Shown one piece after another: positions 8,945 through 19,607 of a DNA stretch of 64,000 bases. The notes beneath the pieces are model-generated. The model had not been told where the DNA came from and did no database searches. It saw only the letters and a program-made list of their open reading frames with translations. The translations under genes were made by a program, and so were the position numbers. Within the stretch, counting starts at the first letter, position 1. The number at the start of each line of letters is the position of its first letter. Source of the stretch: Sinobacterium caligoides (GTDB lineage Bacteria > Pseudomonadota > Gammaproteobacteria > Pseudomonadales > Sinobacteriaceae); contig NZ_RKHR01000004.1 in assembly GCF_003752585.1 (NCBI RefSeq), forward strand, positions 62,001 to 126,000, written 5' to 3'.

Positions 8945-10207
8945 GTGAAATTACAATTATTATTAACCGGCGACGAACTGCTCAGTGGCGATGTCGTTGA
9001 CACCAACTCCTGCTGGCTGGCCGATCGCCTCAGAGAGCAAGGGTTAAGCATTTACCGCAAGACAACAGTGCGCGATGACCTCGATTGCCTCGTTGACGAG
9101 CTCACAGCCCTGAGCCAACAATCTGACGTACTCATCGTCAACGGAGGCCTCGGCCCTACCGTCGACGACTTGACCGCGCAAGCGCTTTCCATTGCCAGCG
9201 GCCAGCCTCTCAAGCAGCACCCACAGGCCCTCGCACACCTCGAGCACTGGGCTACCGAACGCCATTTAGAGCTAAACCCCGCCAATCTAAAGCAGGCACT
9301 TCTGCCCGCCGACGTCGAACTAATCCACAACCCAACAGGGACCGCCCCCGGCTTTAGCTGTCAACTCAACGGCTGCTTAATCCTCTGCACCCCAGGAGTG
9401 CCTAGTGAGCTCAAGTGTATGTTCGATGACTCCATCGCCGAGCAACTCAGCCAGTTACACAGCCGCAGCTTGGCCAGCACCGAGCGCATGCTCGTCTTTG
9501 GTATCGGTGAAGCCGAGCTGCAGCAGCTGATTAACGATCAATTAAACGACTGGCCCACTGCGTTAACACTGGGCTTTCGAGCAAAAATGCCAACACTCGA
9601 ACTAAAAGTTAGTGGCTCTGACGATTCACTCAAGTCGCATTGGATCGACAAGCTGAAGAAACTACTGGGAGAACACATTGTCGGAGCCGGCGACAGTAAC
9701 GTGGCTCGCGAGGTCATTGCGCTGTTAAAACAAAAAGGCTGGACACTCAGTACAGCAGAGTCTTGTACTGGCGGACTAATCAGCAGTTTACTGACCAGCA
9801 ATAGTGGCTCCTCTGCGGTCTTTGGCCATGGCTTCATCACCTACAGCAATGTTGCTAAGCAACAAATGATCGGGGTTAATGCACAAACTATCGAACAGCA
9901 TGGAGCCGTCAGTGAGCAGACCGTGCGCGAGATGGTCAGCGGCGCCCTCGCTCAAAGTGGCAGCAATCTTGCCGTGGCGGTCACCGGCATCGCCGGCCCC
10001 GATGGTGGCAGCAAAGAAAAACCTGTCGGCACGGTATGGGTTGGTTGGGGCAGCGCAGACCACATCCAGAGTCAACTATTCTACGTGCCTGCAGCGCGAG
10101 GCTATTTCCAACACATCATCGCAACAGTTGCTCTCGACCTCATCAGACGCCGCTTACTCGAAAGCACAGAGACGCCTAACTACTTTAAACGCTATCAACC
10201 GCGCTAA
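8945..10207 (+). CDS. cinA: CinA / nicotinamide-nucleotide amidohydrolase
   Basis: Full two-domain CinA of 420 aa. The N-terminal COG1058/MoaB-like domain begins LLLTGDELLSGDVVDTNS and has the glycine-rich VNGGLGPTVDDLTAQAL. The C-terminal PncC domain contains AESCTGGLISSLL and VAVTGIAGPDGGSKEKPVGT. The family deamidates NMN to NaMN in pyridine-nucleotide recycling, and the N-terminal domain is an ADP-ribose/CoA pyrophosphatase in some members. The start is GTG at 8945 with GAGAG upstream. In Pseudomonas, as I recall, recA follows cinA; here recA is absent and a DUF4442 gene lies between cinA and mutS. Confidence 0.93.
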   Translation: MKLQLLLTGDELLSGDVVDTNSCWLADRLREQGLSIYRKTTVRDDLDCLVDELTALSQQSDVLIVNGGLGPTVDDLTAQALSIASGQPLKQHPQALAHLEHWATERHLELNPANLKQALLPADVELIHNPTGTAPGFSCQLNGCLILCTPGVPSELKCMFDDSIAEQLSQLHSRSLASTERMLVFGIGEAELQQLINDQLNDWPTALTLGFRAKMPTLELKVSGSDDSLKSHWIDKLKKLLGEHIVGAGDSNVAREVIALLKQKGWTLSTAESCTGGLISSLLTSNSGSSAVFGHGFITYSNVAKQQMIGVNAQTIEQHGAVSEQTVREMVSGALAQSGSNLAVAVTGIAGPDGGSKEKPVGTVWVGWGSADHIQSQLFYVPAARGYFQHIIATVALDLIRRRLLESTETPNYFKRYQPR

Positions 10208-10235
10208 TCAATGAGGTGACAGCTGCAGCAAGGCG

Positions 10236-10832
10236 TTAGCGTCTCGCTGGCGTCCAAGCCCAGACCATCGTCACGGCAATAGGCTCTTTCCCTTCTGCAT
10301 CAGTCACTTTGCAAGCGACTGTCGTCTCACCTTTAGGCTCGGTATTCATCTGCACTACCTGTTCGTCAGTCAACCAAGCCTCCGCTCGTAGATCACCCAC
10401 GGCACGCTTGAGGTAATCAATATGCATACTCTTCAATACTGGGATCGAATCCGCCGAAACATTAAGCCCTACTATCGCCCCTGTTGCACTCTCACTAATC
10501 AGCCCCATTGCCACCGCGTGAACGCTACCAATATGATTTTGCACGCGTTTACGATTTCGCACATGAACAATACTTCGCGTCGGTGTCATTAGCTCGAAAC
10601 GCAATTTCGCGGTACCAAAAAACTTCACGACTCGAGCAAAAATAAACGACAACGCCTTGCTGCGTAAAGCTTCTGGCAGCTTCTGACAACGCTCGTAAAT
10701 CCCACGCAACATACTTTTTTTAAATGAAGACGACACCACTTTAGTTAACCCCCTAACAATCTGTTTAAGATAATCATAACGGATCAACAGAGAAAACACT
10801 GCAACAATGATGACGCCGTCAACAATAATCAC
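10236..10832 (-). CDS. DUF4442 / hot-dog thioesterase-like protein
   Basis: 198-aa protein with the features of DUF4442 hot-dog-fold acyl-CoA thioesterase-like proteins: KLRFELMTPTRSIVHVRNRK, then NHIGSVHAVAMGLISESATG (hot-dog helix) and the downstream strand segments. The first ~18 residues from the GTG start are hydrophobic and may be a membrane anchor; an ATG at residue 41 (MLRGIYERC) would remove it. The gene converges on cinA with a 28-base gap. Substrate unknown. The family assignment is from memory of the conserved NHIGS..A pattern. Confidence 0.7.
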   Translation of the reverse strand: MIIVDGVIIVAVFSLLIRYDYLKQIVRGLTKVVSSSFKKSMLRGIYERCQKLPEALRSKALSFIFARVVKFFGTAKLRFELMTPTRSIVHVRNRKRVQNHIGSVHAVAMGLISESATGAIVGLNVSADSIPVLKSMHIDYLKRAVGDLRAEAWLTDEQVVQMNTEPKGETTVACKVTDAEGKEPIAVTMVWAWTPARR

Positions 10833-11076
10833 TATCAGTGACCGACATGATCACTTACGACTCTCTTAAACCACGATTTCCGTAATAAGTCACTTAACGA
10901 TAGCCCCTACAACATCACATCGTAGCAAGTCGATTTCGCCCAATGGTTTCTTTACGATGACCTTATCGGTATCCTTAGCCGACAGTAAAGGCACGCCTCT
11001 CTAAAGGCGACCAGGATTACTAGAAAACACAGCTTTAACACTATTTATCAAACTGTTATTTAAGGCTTAGCACCAC

Positions 11077-13689
11077 ATGGCGAGTTCAGCAAAACCTCAA
11101 CACACCCCAATGATGCAACAGTTTTTTCGCATCAAGGCCAAACACCCGAACGAGTTATTGTTCTATCGCATGGGCGACTTCTACGAACTCTTTCACGATG
11201 ACGCCAAACTCGCCGCCGAATTATTGGATATCACCCTTACCGCACGAGGCAAAGCCAATGGTGAGCCAATCCCCATGTGTGGGATTCCCTACCACAGTGC
11301 CGACAACTATCTTGCCAAATTAGTTAAAGCCGGCGTCTCCGTGGCCATCTGCGAGCAGATCGGCGACCCCGCCACGACCAAGGGGCCAGTAGAACGAGCT
11401 GTTGTTCGCGTTGTCACCCCTGGTACAATCAGCGATGAAGCGTTGCTCGATGACCGCAGAGACAACCTATTAGTCGCTATTGACCGCTGCGATGAAACCT
11501 ATGGCATTGCCGTGCTGGATATCGGCAGTGGTCGTTTTCAAGTCTCCGAATTCATTGGTGATGATGCCCTACAAGGCGAGCTACAACGCATCAACCCCGC
11601 CGAGACCCTCTACAACGAAGACAACATCGACGCCAAGTTACTCGAAGGTTGTTCCGGCTTACGTCGCCGCGCGCCATGGGAGTTCGAGACAGAGACCGCA
11701 CTCGAAAATCTCACCAAGCAATTCAACACCAAAGACCTCAAAGGCTTTGGCTGCGACGAACTCACCGTTGCCATCAACGCCGCCGGCTGTCTGCTCGATT
11801 ACGCTAGAGAAACACAACGTACAGCGCTACCACACATTCGTCGACTCCTTCTAGAGCTGCGCGAGAACAGCGTCGCCATGGACGCCTCAACACGGCGCAA
11901 CCTAGAAATAGACACCAACCTGAACGGCGGCCGTGACAACACGCTAATGTCCGTCATGGATTGCTGTAAGACAGCGATGGGTAGCCGCTTACTACAGCGC
12001 TGGCTCAACCGCCCACTGACCAACATCGAACAATTAACACAGCGCCAACACGGTATATCGAGCTTATTAGAAGAGTACCGGTTTGAACCCCTACAATCAC
12101 AACTCAAAAACGTCGGTGACATGGAGCGAATTCTGGCTCGTGTGGCGTTGCGCTCCGCTCGTCCAAGAGACCTTTCTCGACTCAAGCAATCACTACTCTG
12201 CCTTCCCGACATCCAAAGTCTATTGAGCCCGCTTAGCTCCACAATTATCGAGCAAGTCAGCCATGATGCCGGCGAATTCCCAACGATCAGTGCATTGCTC
12301 AATGACGCTATCATAGATAATCCACCCATGGTCATTCGCGACGGTGGCGTTATCAAAGAAGGTTACGACGGTGAACTTGATGAGCTACGTAGTTTAAGCA
12401 GCAACGCCGGCGACTACCTCTTGCAACTAGAGCTACGTGAGCGCGAACGCACCGGTATCAACACACTAAAAGTTGGCTTTAATCGCGTACACGGCTATTA
12501 CATCGAAATCAGCCGCCTACAATCCGACAAAGCTCCCGCCGAGTATATCCGCAGGCAGACACTGAAGAATGCAGAGCGTTTTATTACCCCCGAGCTCAAA
12601 GAGTTTGAGGACAAGGCGCTCAGCGCTAAGAGCCGTGCGCTCGCACGCGAAAAGAGCCTTTATGAGCAGATCATCGACCAGCTCAACGCTCAGCTTGCCG
12701 AATTACAAGGTTGCGCCCAAGCCCTCTCACAGCTCGATGTACTGTGTAACCTTGCCGAACGCGCAGAATCACTGCAACTATGCCAGCCAAAGCTCAACGA
12801 AAAGCGTGGCCTAGACATCCAGCAAGGTCGTCATTTAGTGGTGGAACAGGTACTGGAAACGCCTTTTATCGCCAATGACCTACGGCTCAATACAGATCGA
12901 CACATGCTGATCATCACCGGGCCTAACATGGGCGGTAAATCGACCTATATGCGTCAGGCAGCACTAATTACGCTACTTGCTCATATTGGCAGCTACGTTC
13001 CTGCAAGCCATGCCGAAATTGGTATCGTCGATCAAATCTTCACCCGAATCGGCTCCGCTGATGACCTTGCTGGCGGTCGCTCCACATTCATGGTGGAAAT
13101 GACTGAAACCGCCAATATTCTCAATAATGCCACTGCCAAAAGCTTGGTATTGATGGATGAGATCGGCCGCGGAACCAGCACCTTCGACGGCCTTTCGCTG
13201 GCCTGGGCCTGCGCCAGCTATCTCGCTGAAGAAAGTCATGCACTCACCTTATTTGCCACCCACTACTTCGAGCTCACCGAGTTCGACAAACTTGTCAGTG
13301 GCGTTGCCAATATCCACCTCAATGCGACCGAGCACGACGATAACATCGTCTTTCTACACAGTATTGAGGAAGGGCCAGCTAGCAAAAGCTATGGGTTACA
13401 AGTTGCCAAACTTGCCGGCATACCACACCAAGTTATCGCCCAAGCGGGGGAAAAGCTTCATCTCCTAGAAAACGGTGACGCGACAACAACAAAGACACAT
13501 GTTATAAATGAGCCCGCTATTGAAATACCGCCATCAAAGAGCAGTACGCCAATACAAAGCGATTTATTTGCTAGCTATCAACCCCATCCTGCTATCGATA
13601 GTATCGCCGACCTCGACATAGACGGGTTAAGCCCGCGCGAAGCGTTGAAGCAGCTCTATCAGCTTCAGGATCAGGTCAAAAACACTTAA
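11077..13689 (+). CDS. mutS: DNA mismatch repair protein MutS
   Basis: Mismatch-recognition ATPase of 870 aa, full length. The mismatch-wedging FYE motif is at residues 35-37 (MGDFYELF). Lever and clamp domains follow, then Walker [11 protein letters not shown] (614-623) and Walker [17 protein letters not shown]. The C-terminal tail ([16 protein letters not shown]) is the tetramerisation-type helical end. It works with MutL elsewhere on the chromosome. ATG 11077 has AAGG ten bases upstream. fdxA follows in the same direction, 122 bases on. Confidence 0.98.
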   Translation: MASSAKPQHTPMMQQFFRIKAKHPNELLFYRMGDFYELFHDDAKLAAELLDITLTARGKANGEPIPMCGIPYHSADNYLAKLVKAGVSVAICEQIGDPATTKGPVERAVVRVVTPGTISDEALLDDRRDNLLVAIDRCDETYGIAVLDIGSGRFQVSEFIGDDALQGELQRINPAETLYNEDNIDAKLLEGCSGLRRRAPWEFETETALENLTKQFNTKDLKGFGCDELTVAINAAGCLLDYARETQRTALPHIRRLLLELRENSVAMDASTRRNLEIDTNLNGGRDNTLMSVMDCCKTAMGSRLLQRWLNRPLTNIEQLTQRQHGISSLLEEYRFEPLQSQLKNVGDMERILARVALRSARPRDLSRLKQSLLCLPDIQSLLSPLSSTIIEQVSHDAGEFPTISALLNDAIIDNPPMVIRDGGVIKEGYDGELDELRSLSSNAGDYLLQLELRERERTGINTLKVGFNRVHGYYIEISRLQSDKAPAEYIRRQTLKNAERFITPELKEFEDKALSAKSRALAREKSLYEQIIDQLNAQLAELQGCAQALSQLDVLCNLAERAESLQLCQPKLNEKRGLDIQQGRHLVVEQVLETPFIANDLRLNTDRHMLIITGPNMGGKSTYMRQAALITLLAHIGSYVPASHAEIGIVDQIFTRIGSADDLAGGRSTFMVEMTETANILNNATAKSLVLMDEIGRGTSTFDGLSLAWACASYLAEESHALTLFATHYFELTEFDKLVSGVANIHLNATEHDDNIVFLHSIEEGPASKSYGLQVAKLAGIPHQVIAQAGEKLHLLENGDATTTKTHVINEPAIEIPPSKSSTPIQSDLFASYQPHPAIDSIADLDIDGLSPREALKQLYQLQDQVKNT

Positions 13690-13811
13690 AATTTGTAATC
13701 GTCATCGAACACTCATATTGTTACGGTGAATAATTAGCGTAGACGGCTGACTTTGTGTAAACTAGCGCGCAAAATTAGCTCAGCTAACCTGGAGAGAGAG
13801 GCTCAATAACA

Positions 13812-14135
13812 ATGACATTTGTTGTCGGCGAAAACTGTATTAAATGTAAGCACACCGACTGTGTAGAAGTGTGCCCTGTAGACTGTTTCTATGAAGGCCC
13901 TAACTTCCTCGTCATTCACCCTGACGAGTGTATCGATTGCGCCCTGTGTGAGCCCGAGTGCCCTGTAGACGCCATTTTCTCAGAGGATGAGCTCCCCGCT
14001 GATCAAGAGGTATTCCTCGAACTCAACGCTGAGCTAGCCGATGTATGGCCAAACATCACCGAGATGAAAGATGCTCCAGCCGACGCCGAAGAATGGGCCG
14101 GTGTAGAGAACAAGCTACAGCACCTTGAGCGTTAA
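13812..14135 (+). CDS. fdxA: 7Fe ferredoxin FdxA
   Basis: 107-aa ferredoxin with two cluster sites: C9/C12/C17/C21 plus C25 ([17 protein letters not shown]), and C40/C43/C46/C50 ([12 protein letters not shown]). This gives the [3Fe-4S][4Fe-4S] pattern of Azotobacter FdI/FdxA. The acidic C-terminal extension is typical. It carries low-potential electrons in the cytoplasm; its partner is unknown. A GGAGAGAGAGG stretch lies about ten bases before the ATG. The mutS-fdxA-rpoS neighbourhood is conserved in pseudomonads. Transcription ends at the bidirectional hairpin at 14179-14209. Confidence 0.96.
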   Translation: MTFVVGENCIKCKHTDCVEVCPVDCFYEGPNFLVIHPDECIDCALCEPECPVDAIFSEDELPADQEVFLELNAELADVWPNITEMKDAPADAEEWAGVENKLQHLER

Positions 14136-14178
14136 GCAGCATCCTATAGGCTACCTCTAACGACGAGTAGCGCTATAC

Positions 14179-14209
14179 AAAAAAACCGAGCATCTCGCTC
14201 GGTTTTTTT
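14179..14209. terminator. Bidirectional terminator between fdxA and rpoS
   Basis: A perfect 13-bp stem, AAAAAAACCGAGC (14179-14191) with GCTCGGTTTTTTT (14197-14209), has a 5-base loop and T-runs on either strand. It lies between convergent genes and can end both. Confidence 0.9.
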
Positions 14210-14252
14210 ATGCCCCCTTTTCTTATAGAGTGGCTATTCTGTTAGCTGACAA

Positions 14253-15341
14253 TTACAGGCTAAAAATCGAATCACTTGATAGCCCCTGTTTCTCTAAAAT
14301 ATCACGCAAGCGCTTTAGAGCCTCAACTTGAATCTGTCGCACTCGCTCACGAGTCAAGCCAATTTCCCGCCCCACTTCCTCTAACGTGCTAGCTTCATAG
14401 CCACGCAGACCAAAGCGGCGAGCAACAACCTCACGCTGCTTCTCACTTAACTCTTCCAACCAATCACCTATGCTATGACGCATATCGGTATCTTGTAATA
14501 GCTGTGCCGGGTCAGAGACATGTGTATCAGGAATTGTATCCAAGAGCGACTTATCAGAGTCTGCACTGAGCGGTGTATCAACCGAAGTAACTCGCTCATT
14601 CAAACCCAACATCCGCTTCACATCAGCAACAGGTTTATCGAGCAAATCGGCTATCTCTTCAGCTGAGGGCTCATGATCAAGCTTCTGAGTAAGCTCTCGC
14701 GCCGCACGCAAATAGACATTGAGCTCTTTAACCACGTGAATAGGCAGGCGGATGGTACGGGTCTGATTCATAATCGCCCGCTCAATAGTCTGCCTTATCC
14801 ACCAAGTCGCGTAGGTTGAGAAACGAAATCCGCGCTCTGGGTCAAATTTTTCTACCGCTCGTATCAAGCCTAAATTACCCTCCTCAATAAGATCCAGTAA
14901 CGTTAGCCCGCGGTTGACGTAGCGCCGTGATATTTTTACCACTAACCGTAGGTTACTCTCAATCATTCGCTTACGGCCAGCCTCCTCCCCTCGCAGCGCC
15001 ATACGGGCATAGCGCACCTCTTCTTCTGGAGTAAGTAACGGCGAGAAACCAATTTCATTCAAATATAGCTGAGTAGCGTCTAGCGACTTATCCGCCCTCG
15101 ACACAGGCTCCACCCGCCCCAATGCCGCCTTCTTGGCAACAACTTTCTTAGCAACTGTTTTTTTTGCGACGGCTTTCTTAACGACTGCTTTCTTAGACGC
15201 CTTCTTTCCCTTTCCCGCTAAGGATTTTCTAACACCCAGCTTTACATCCTGAGCCTTAGACGCCTGTTTCTTAGCTTCCGTCACTGCCAGCATCGCATCA
15301 AACTGTTGATCATCAATATGATCTTTTCCATGTACTTCCAT
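14253..15341 (-). CDS. rpoS: RNA polymerase sigma factor RpoS with lysine-rich N-terminal insert
   Basis: Stationary-phase/general-stress sigma factor, 362 aa. Region 1.2 begins [16 protein letters not shown] at residue 88. Region 2 follows ([37 protein letters not shown]), then region 3 and the region 4 helix-turn-helix ([20 protein letters not shown]). The N-terminus is longer than the ~330 aa of E. coli RpoS: residues ~42-72 are a Lys/Ala/Val repeat ([17 protein letters not shown]...) like the tail of bacterial histone H1-like proteins. ATG 15341 follows AGGGCG closely. It lies downstream of nlpD, where the main rpoS promoter sits in relatives; I did not identify it. Confidence 0.97.
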   Translation of the reverse strand: MEVHGKDHIDDQQFDAMLAVTEAKKQASKAQDVKLGVRKSLAGKGKKASKKAVVKKAVAKKTVAKKVVAKKAALGRVEPVSRADKSLDATQLYLNEIGFSPLLTPEEEVRYARMALRGEEAGRKRMIESNLRLVVKISRRYVNRGLTLLDLIEEGNLGLIRAVEKFDPERGFRFSTYATWWIRQTIERAIMNQTRTIRLPIHVVKELNVYLRAARELTQKLDHEPSAEEIADLLDKPVADVKRMLGLNERVTSVDTPLSADSDKSLLDTIPDTHVSDPAQLLQDTDMRHSIGDWLEELSEKQREVVARRFGLRGYEASTLEEVGREIGLTRERVRQIQVEALKRLRDILEKQGLSSDSIFSL

Positions 15342-15512
15342 CGCCCTAACCCTGTCAGTTTAGTTTATTGGATTAACCCACATCCTGTGGTGTCGTACTG
15401 TCACATTTGGCGCTGCTACGCTACGCCATGTTAAAGGCCAATATCCTAATCAACCCAGAACCCCTCTTGGCAGACAAAGACAGCACCGACATTACATTAC
15501 TTCTTATTCTTC

Positions 15513-16280
15513 TTACTTCGGTAACATCGACAGTGGATTGAGTGGCTTACCATTACGTCTAATCTCAAAGTGCAACCTAACTTCACCTCCTGCACTAGCC
15601 CCTGCCTCTGCAATCTTTTGCCCCCGTCTGACCGTATCACCCTCCTTAATCAAGAGCCTACGATTATAACCATAGGCACTAAGGTAAGTTTCATCATGCT
15701 TTACTATGATCAAGTTACCGTAGCCTCTTAAGCCACCTCCAGCGTAAACGACTTTACCGGACTTGGCCGCTAGTACAGAGTCCCCCAATTGTGCCCTAAT
15801 ATCAATACCCTTATGAGAGCTCGAAGCTGCAGCAAACGCCTTGCTAGGTTTTTCTTTAATTGGCCACAACCAGGATTCATAACTTACCGGTGACATCGGC
15901 TTGCTCTTTTTTGACGTCTTTTTGGGCTCGGCAACTGCCACGTTAACACGCTGTCCAGATGTTTTTTTTACCACCTTTTTGGGGCGTTCCCTTTGGTTAC
16001 CTAACGAACCATCTATGCCCTTGATGCGTAATTTCTGCCCAGGATAAATACGATAATTATTATCGATAGCATTAGCAGCCGCCAACCTTCTATAGTTGAT
16101 ACCATAGCGCCATGCTATTGAATACAAGGTTTCTCCGCGACCAACAATGTGAAATCCCGGCTCCGTTTGAGCGCCTATAGATTTGTTATAAATTGGCACC
16201 ACGGGACTGTTACCCAAACACCCACTTAACATTAAAACGAGCACCAACAAAGGCAAGCGTACAGCGAGAAGAATTGTCAT
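15513..16280 (-). CDS. nlpD: NlpD-like LysM/M23 lipoprotein, amidase activator
   Basis: 255-aa envelope lipoprotein. Lipobox LSGC puts the lipidated cysteine near residue 21. A LysM domain (GRGETLYSIAWRYGINYRRL) binds peptidoglycan. The C-terminal LytM/M23 domain keeps HKGID and LHFEIRRNGKPLNP. The H-x-H pair reads R-L-H and the usual YAH motif reads AYGY, so two zinc/catalytic positions are lost. This fits NlpD, which activates the amidase AmiC for daughter-cell separation and is not itself a hydrolase. A basic linker (about 95-130) joins the domains. CAGGG lies seven bases before ATG 16280. Shorter than E. coli NlpD. Confidence 0.92.
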   Translation of the reverse strand: MTILLAVRLPLLVLVLMLSGCLGNSPVVPIYNKSIGAQTEPGFHIVGRGETLYSIAWRYGINYRRLAAANAIDNNYRIYPGQKLRIKGIDGSLGNQRERPKKVVKKTSGQRVNVAVAEPKKTSKKSKPMSPVSYESWLWPIKEKPSKAFAAASSSHKGIDIRAQLGDSVLAAKSGKVVYAGGGLRGYGNLIIVKHDETYLSAYGYNRRLLIKEGDTVRRGQKIAEAGASAGGEVRLHFEIRRNGKPLNPLSMLPK

Positions 16281-16431
16281 ATTACAGCCCTGCTCATCGT
16301 CATCAGCATACCTCGTTTAGAACCTAGCATTCGCTATCACCCTATAATATGTAGGTCTAATGGGACTCATAAAAAACCTAAATTATTCTATGCCGTGCGA
16401 CATCTCTTACGGACACCAAGAGCAAACACCT

Positions 16432-17370
16432 TCACTCTGGAGCAACGTTATCGGCCTCCTTCCCCCCTAGTTTCTCTAAGATCAATACAATCACTACCGC
16501 CGAAATCATCAAAGATAAACAGCCAACTAACTGCGCAGACTGCCCGGCCACTTGCTCAAACTGTCCCGGTAAGACATTGACCTGCACCAACGGTTTCTCA
16601 ATACCATGTGAGTTGGTATACATCTGCACAACTTCCTTCCATGGCCAAACCATGTAAAGGGAGCCCGCTATAAAACCCGACAACAATGCTAATACGCGCT
16701 GATAGTAGTGTTCTAATAGCCAGTTGAGCAACTTCACAAAACTCAATAAACCGACAATACAACCTGTACCAAACGCCGCAATACTCGAGAAGTCCAGTAT
16801 TCGTACAGCTTCTAAGACCTGCGCGTAGACGCCTAATAGCAATAAAATAAAACTGCCGGAGATGCCTGGCAATATCATCGCGCAAATGGCGATAGATCCG
16901 GCCATGAATAAGTAACCGTAACCAGCAACAACCTCAACAGGCCGTAACTGAGCAACAATAAGAGCTAACAAAACCCCTACCAACAACAGCACGATAACCG
17001 AGGGGCTCCAACGCGTAATTTGCCGTAGCACAAAGAGGCTTGACGCCAGAATCAAACCAAAAAAGAAAGACCACACCAATAAGGGCTCCGACTCTAGCAA
17101 GTAAGTAATCACACGAGCCAAAGACAGAATGCTCAGCGTAATACCTGCAAAAAGGGGCAATAAAAAGCTCGCATTAACATGGCGAGACGCGGCAACTAAA
17201 CCGTCATTTTTGAACACGGATATTAAACTCAAACCAAAACGACTCAAACTCTGTAGTAGAGTTGAATAGATCCCTGTGATGAAAGCAATGGTGCCTCCCG
17301 ATACGCCAGGGACCACATCAGCTGCCCCCATCGCCATGCCTCGCAAAAACAGACCAATATAGTGCTTCAT
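16432..17370 (-). CDS. popT: DUF368 (PopT) undecaprenyl-phosphate translocase family protein
   Basis: 312-aa polytopic inner-membrane protein with the DUF368 signature GAADVVPGVSGGTIAFITGI (residues ~15-34) and its internal counterpart MILPGISGSFILLLLG. About eight to ten hydrophobic segments are visible. Members of this family were recently shown to flip undecaprenyl phosphate (C55-P) back across the membrane for reuse in cell-wall synthesis; that role is assigned by family. AAGG lies eight bases before ATG 17370. Its place between pcm and nlpD is where other genomes have nothing or surE nearby; uppS, which makes the same lipid carrier, is 24 kb away in this array. Confidence 0.85.
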   Translation of the reverse strand: MKHYIGLFLRGMAMGAADVVPGVSGGTIAFITGIYSTLLQSLSRFGLSLISVFKNDGLVAASRHVNASFLLPLFAGITLSILSLARVITYLLESEPLLVWSFFFGLILASSLFVLRQITRWSPSVIVLLLVGVLLALIVAQLRPVEVVAGYGYLFMAGSIAICAMILPGISGSFILLLLGVYAQVLEAVRILDFSSIAAFGTGCIVGLLSFVKLLNWLLEHYYQRVLALLSGFIAGSLYMVWPWKEVVQMYTNSHGIEKPLVQVNVLPGQFEQVAGQSAQLVGCLSLMISAVVIVLILEKLGGKEADNVAPE

Positions 17371-17394
17371 CCAACAAACCTTAATTGCATAGTG

Positions 17395-18048
17395 CTAACC
17401 TACTGTACCCGATAATAAAGGAACAAAATTGACGGGTTCTACAATATCTTGCTCTAACCCCTCTGCCGTTCTCTTGATCAGGATAAGCTGCTGAGCATCA
17501 CCTCCTACAGGCATGACTAAACGACCACCAACAGCTAATTGATTCGTTAATTCTTCAGGGACTGTTTCAGGAGCCGCAGCAGAAAGAATGGCATCAAATG
17601 GTCCATGCTCTGACCAACCGAGACCACCATCAGCATGCCGGAAACGGATATTGTAAAGCTTCAACGCTTGGGTACGCTGCCTTGCCTTCTGTTGCAACGG
17701 GCGAATACGCTCAACGCTATAGACCTCATCCACAAGCTGCGCCAATACTGCGCTCTGGTATCCCGACCCTGTGCCTACCTCCAACACCTTATTCGGACGC
17801 CCATCTGCCACCAACAACTCCGTCATCTTAGCCACAATATAGGGTTGTGATAGCGTCTGGTTGTGACCAATAGGCAGCGCACTATCCTCATAGGCTCTAT
17901 GTGCTAAGGCCTCATCTAAGAAAATATGCCGAGGTGTATTACGCATCACCTCCAACACTGCCTCATCTTTGATGCCACGTTGCTGCAGCCGACTTATCAG
18001 CCGCTCTCTCGTACGCATCGACGTCATGCCGATACCAGTTAAATCCAC
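17395..18048 (-). CDS. pcm: Protein-L-isoaspartate O-methyltransferase
   Basis: 217-aa SAM-dependent repair methyltransferase that converts isoaspartyl residues in aged proteins back towards aspartate. It has the N-terminal substrate part [20 protein letters not shown], the family stretch [20 protein letters not shown], the SAM loop [18 protein letters not shown] (about 77-94), and the post-motif [16 protein letters not shown]. The start is GTG at 18048, with ATG at residues 8 and 11 possible. Usually paired with surE upstream and nlpD-rpoS downstream; surE is missing here. Confidence 0.96.
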   Translation of the reverse strand: MDLTGIGMTSMRTRERLISRLQQRGIKDEAVLEVMRNTPRHIFLDEALAHRAYEDSALPIGHNQTLSQPYIVAKMTELLVADGRPNKVLEVGTGSGYQSAVLAQLVDEVYSVERIRPLQQKARQRTQALKLYNIRFRHADGGLGWSEHGPFDAILSAAAPETVPEELTNQLAVGGRLVMPVGGDAQQLILIKRTAEGLEQDIVEPVNFVPLLSGTVG

Positions 18049-18084
18049 GATCGCACCCCCCAGTACTTATTATAGTTTTAGTGA

Positions 18085-19125
18085 TTAAAGTGGCTTATCC
18101 GCCACTACAAGCTCCCTCAATAACGACGTAGCATAACAACCCGACGCTAAATTGAATTGCACAACAAGATCGTCACCTTCAAATTGCCAAGACAATTGTT
18201 GTGCAGACATCCGCATCGCCCGACGCTGCTGATCTAGACCTATCGCCTCCAGCCCCTCTGTTAAAGCAGGATATTGATCAACTACTACACGCTCAAGTTC
18301 TGCGGTGAGATCACTTGAAGGTAACTTACCACGTCCCCACAGCGGTGCTGACAAATGCACATCATGAGTCAACAATCGCTCCTCCAGCACCTCATCCATC
18401 AGCTCTGGAATAAAAAAGCTATTAGATCCCGCCAACGAAACAACATCCCCCGGCTGCCAAGACGCCCATGAACCCTGCCTTACACGCTCATCCAAAACGC
18501 AGTTGTAAAGATAAGAGCGTGCACTGGATATCGCTAATGAACGCAGTTTTTTCTTTAATTTTCGTCCGGCAAATAGATCGCAAGCGGTCTGTAAATTCGC
18601 CCGTTCACGTCCAAAACGTTGCGCACCGAAGTAGTTTGGTACACCTTCACGGGCAATTCGCTGTAACTGCCCTTCAACAATAGCTCTATCGCCCGTCACA
18701 TCACGAAGGCGAATAATAAAACGATTATGGCGATGAGCACCTATACGTAACTTTCTATTATGACGCGCTGAACTCAACACTTGAGTAGTATCATCATTCA
18801 AGGCTGCAACCTGATCATTAAGCTTGCCTGGTAAGTGCACACCAAACCACTGCCTTGTAACTGCATGACGATCTTTCAGGCCACAATAGCTTACCGATTT
18901 AACCGGTATGGAAAAATAATCCGCTAAACGTTGCTGTAAAAAACCGGTATTTTGGTCCTTTTTTTCGATATAAAGATAAAGGTGCTCACCCTCGCCGCTA
19001 GGGCTAAAACCTAGTTCCTCTTCAACAATAAAGTCTTCAAAAACTGATTTAAAGCGCGCCTCGATAGCGGGCCCGCCATAAGCCATAGCAAACTGTCGTT
19101 GAAAGTCCATTACTTCTGCAGCCAT
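18085..19125 (-). CDS. truD: tRNA pseudouridine(13) synthase TruD
   Basis: 346-aa pseudouridine synthase acting on U13 of tRNA-Glu. The catalytic aspartate lies in SYCGLKDRHAVTRQWFGV (about residue 85). The second family motif NYFGAQRFGRERANL is present (about 165). I chose ATG 19125 because TAGGG sits seven bases upstream; a GTG one codon earlier is possible. The ATG shares its A with the ispF stop (TGATG), so the two are likely translationally coupled. Next downstream is pcm after 36 bases, with no surE between. Confidence 0.96.
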   Translation of the reverse strand: MAAEVMDFQRQFAMAYGGPAIEARFKSVFEDFIVEEELGFSPSGEGEHLYLYIEKKDQNTGFLQQRLADYFSIPVKSVSYCGLKDRHAVTRQWFGVHLPGKLNDQVAALNDDTTQVLSSARHNRKLRIGAHRHNRFIIRLRDVTGDRAIVEGQLQRIAREGVPNYFGAQRFGRERANLQTACDLFAGRKLKKKLRSLAISSARSYLYNCVLDERVRQGSWASWQPGDVVSLAGSNSFFIPELMDEVLEERLLTHDVHLSAPLWGRGKLPSSDLTAELERVVVDQYPALTEGLEAIGLDQQRRAMRMSAQQLSWQFEGDDLVVQFNLASGCYATSLLRELVVADKPL

Positions 19126-19607
19126 CACAAAACCCTAGTTAGTAAAACAACCGCATGAGCTGCAATACCCTCTTTACGGCCAGCAAAGCCTAGCTTCTCT
19201 GTCGTTGTGGCCTTAACATTGACGAGGTTTTCTGCACACTCTAGATCACTAGCCACGAGCGTACGCATTGCATCGATATGAGGCGACATTTTCGGCGCCT
19301 GAGCTACAATAGTCATATCGGCATTTCCCAATTGATACCCCCTCTGCTTAATGAGCGAGAAAACATGGCGTAAAAGCTCCCGGCTATCGACCCCCGAGTA
19401 ACTATCATCAGTATCTGGAAAATGCTTGCCTATATCTCCGAGCGCTACCGCACCAAGCAGGGCATCACACAACGCATGCAACAAAACATCCCCATCTGAG
19501 TGAGCCTCCAAGGCCTTTTCATGCGCGATCCTAACACCGCCAATAATAACCTTATCACCTGCACAGAATCGGTGAACATCGTAGCCATGACCTATTCGAA
19601 TCGTCAT
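19125..19607 (-). CDS. ispF: 2-C-methyl-D-erythritol 2,4-cyclodiphosphate synthase
   Basis: 160-aa MEP-pathway enzyme that cyclises CDP-methylerythritol phosphate. The zinc site begins with D8-V-H10 ([11 protein letters not shown]) and is completed by H42 in [18 protein letters not shown]. The conserved [11 protein letters not shown] is present. It starts directly after the ispD stop (TAGATG) and its own stop overlaps truD, so ispD-ispF-truD form one translational unit. Length matches E. coli (159 aa). Confidence 0.98.
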   Translation of the reverse strand: MTIRIGHGYDVHRFCAGDKVIIGGVRIAHEKALEAHSDGDVLLHALCDALLGAVALGDIGKHFPDTDDSYSGVDSRELLRHVFSLIKQRGYQLGNADMTIVAQAPKMSPHIDAMRTLVASDLECAENLVNVKATTTEKLGFAGRKEGIAAHAVVLLTRVL

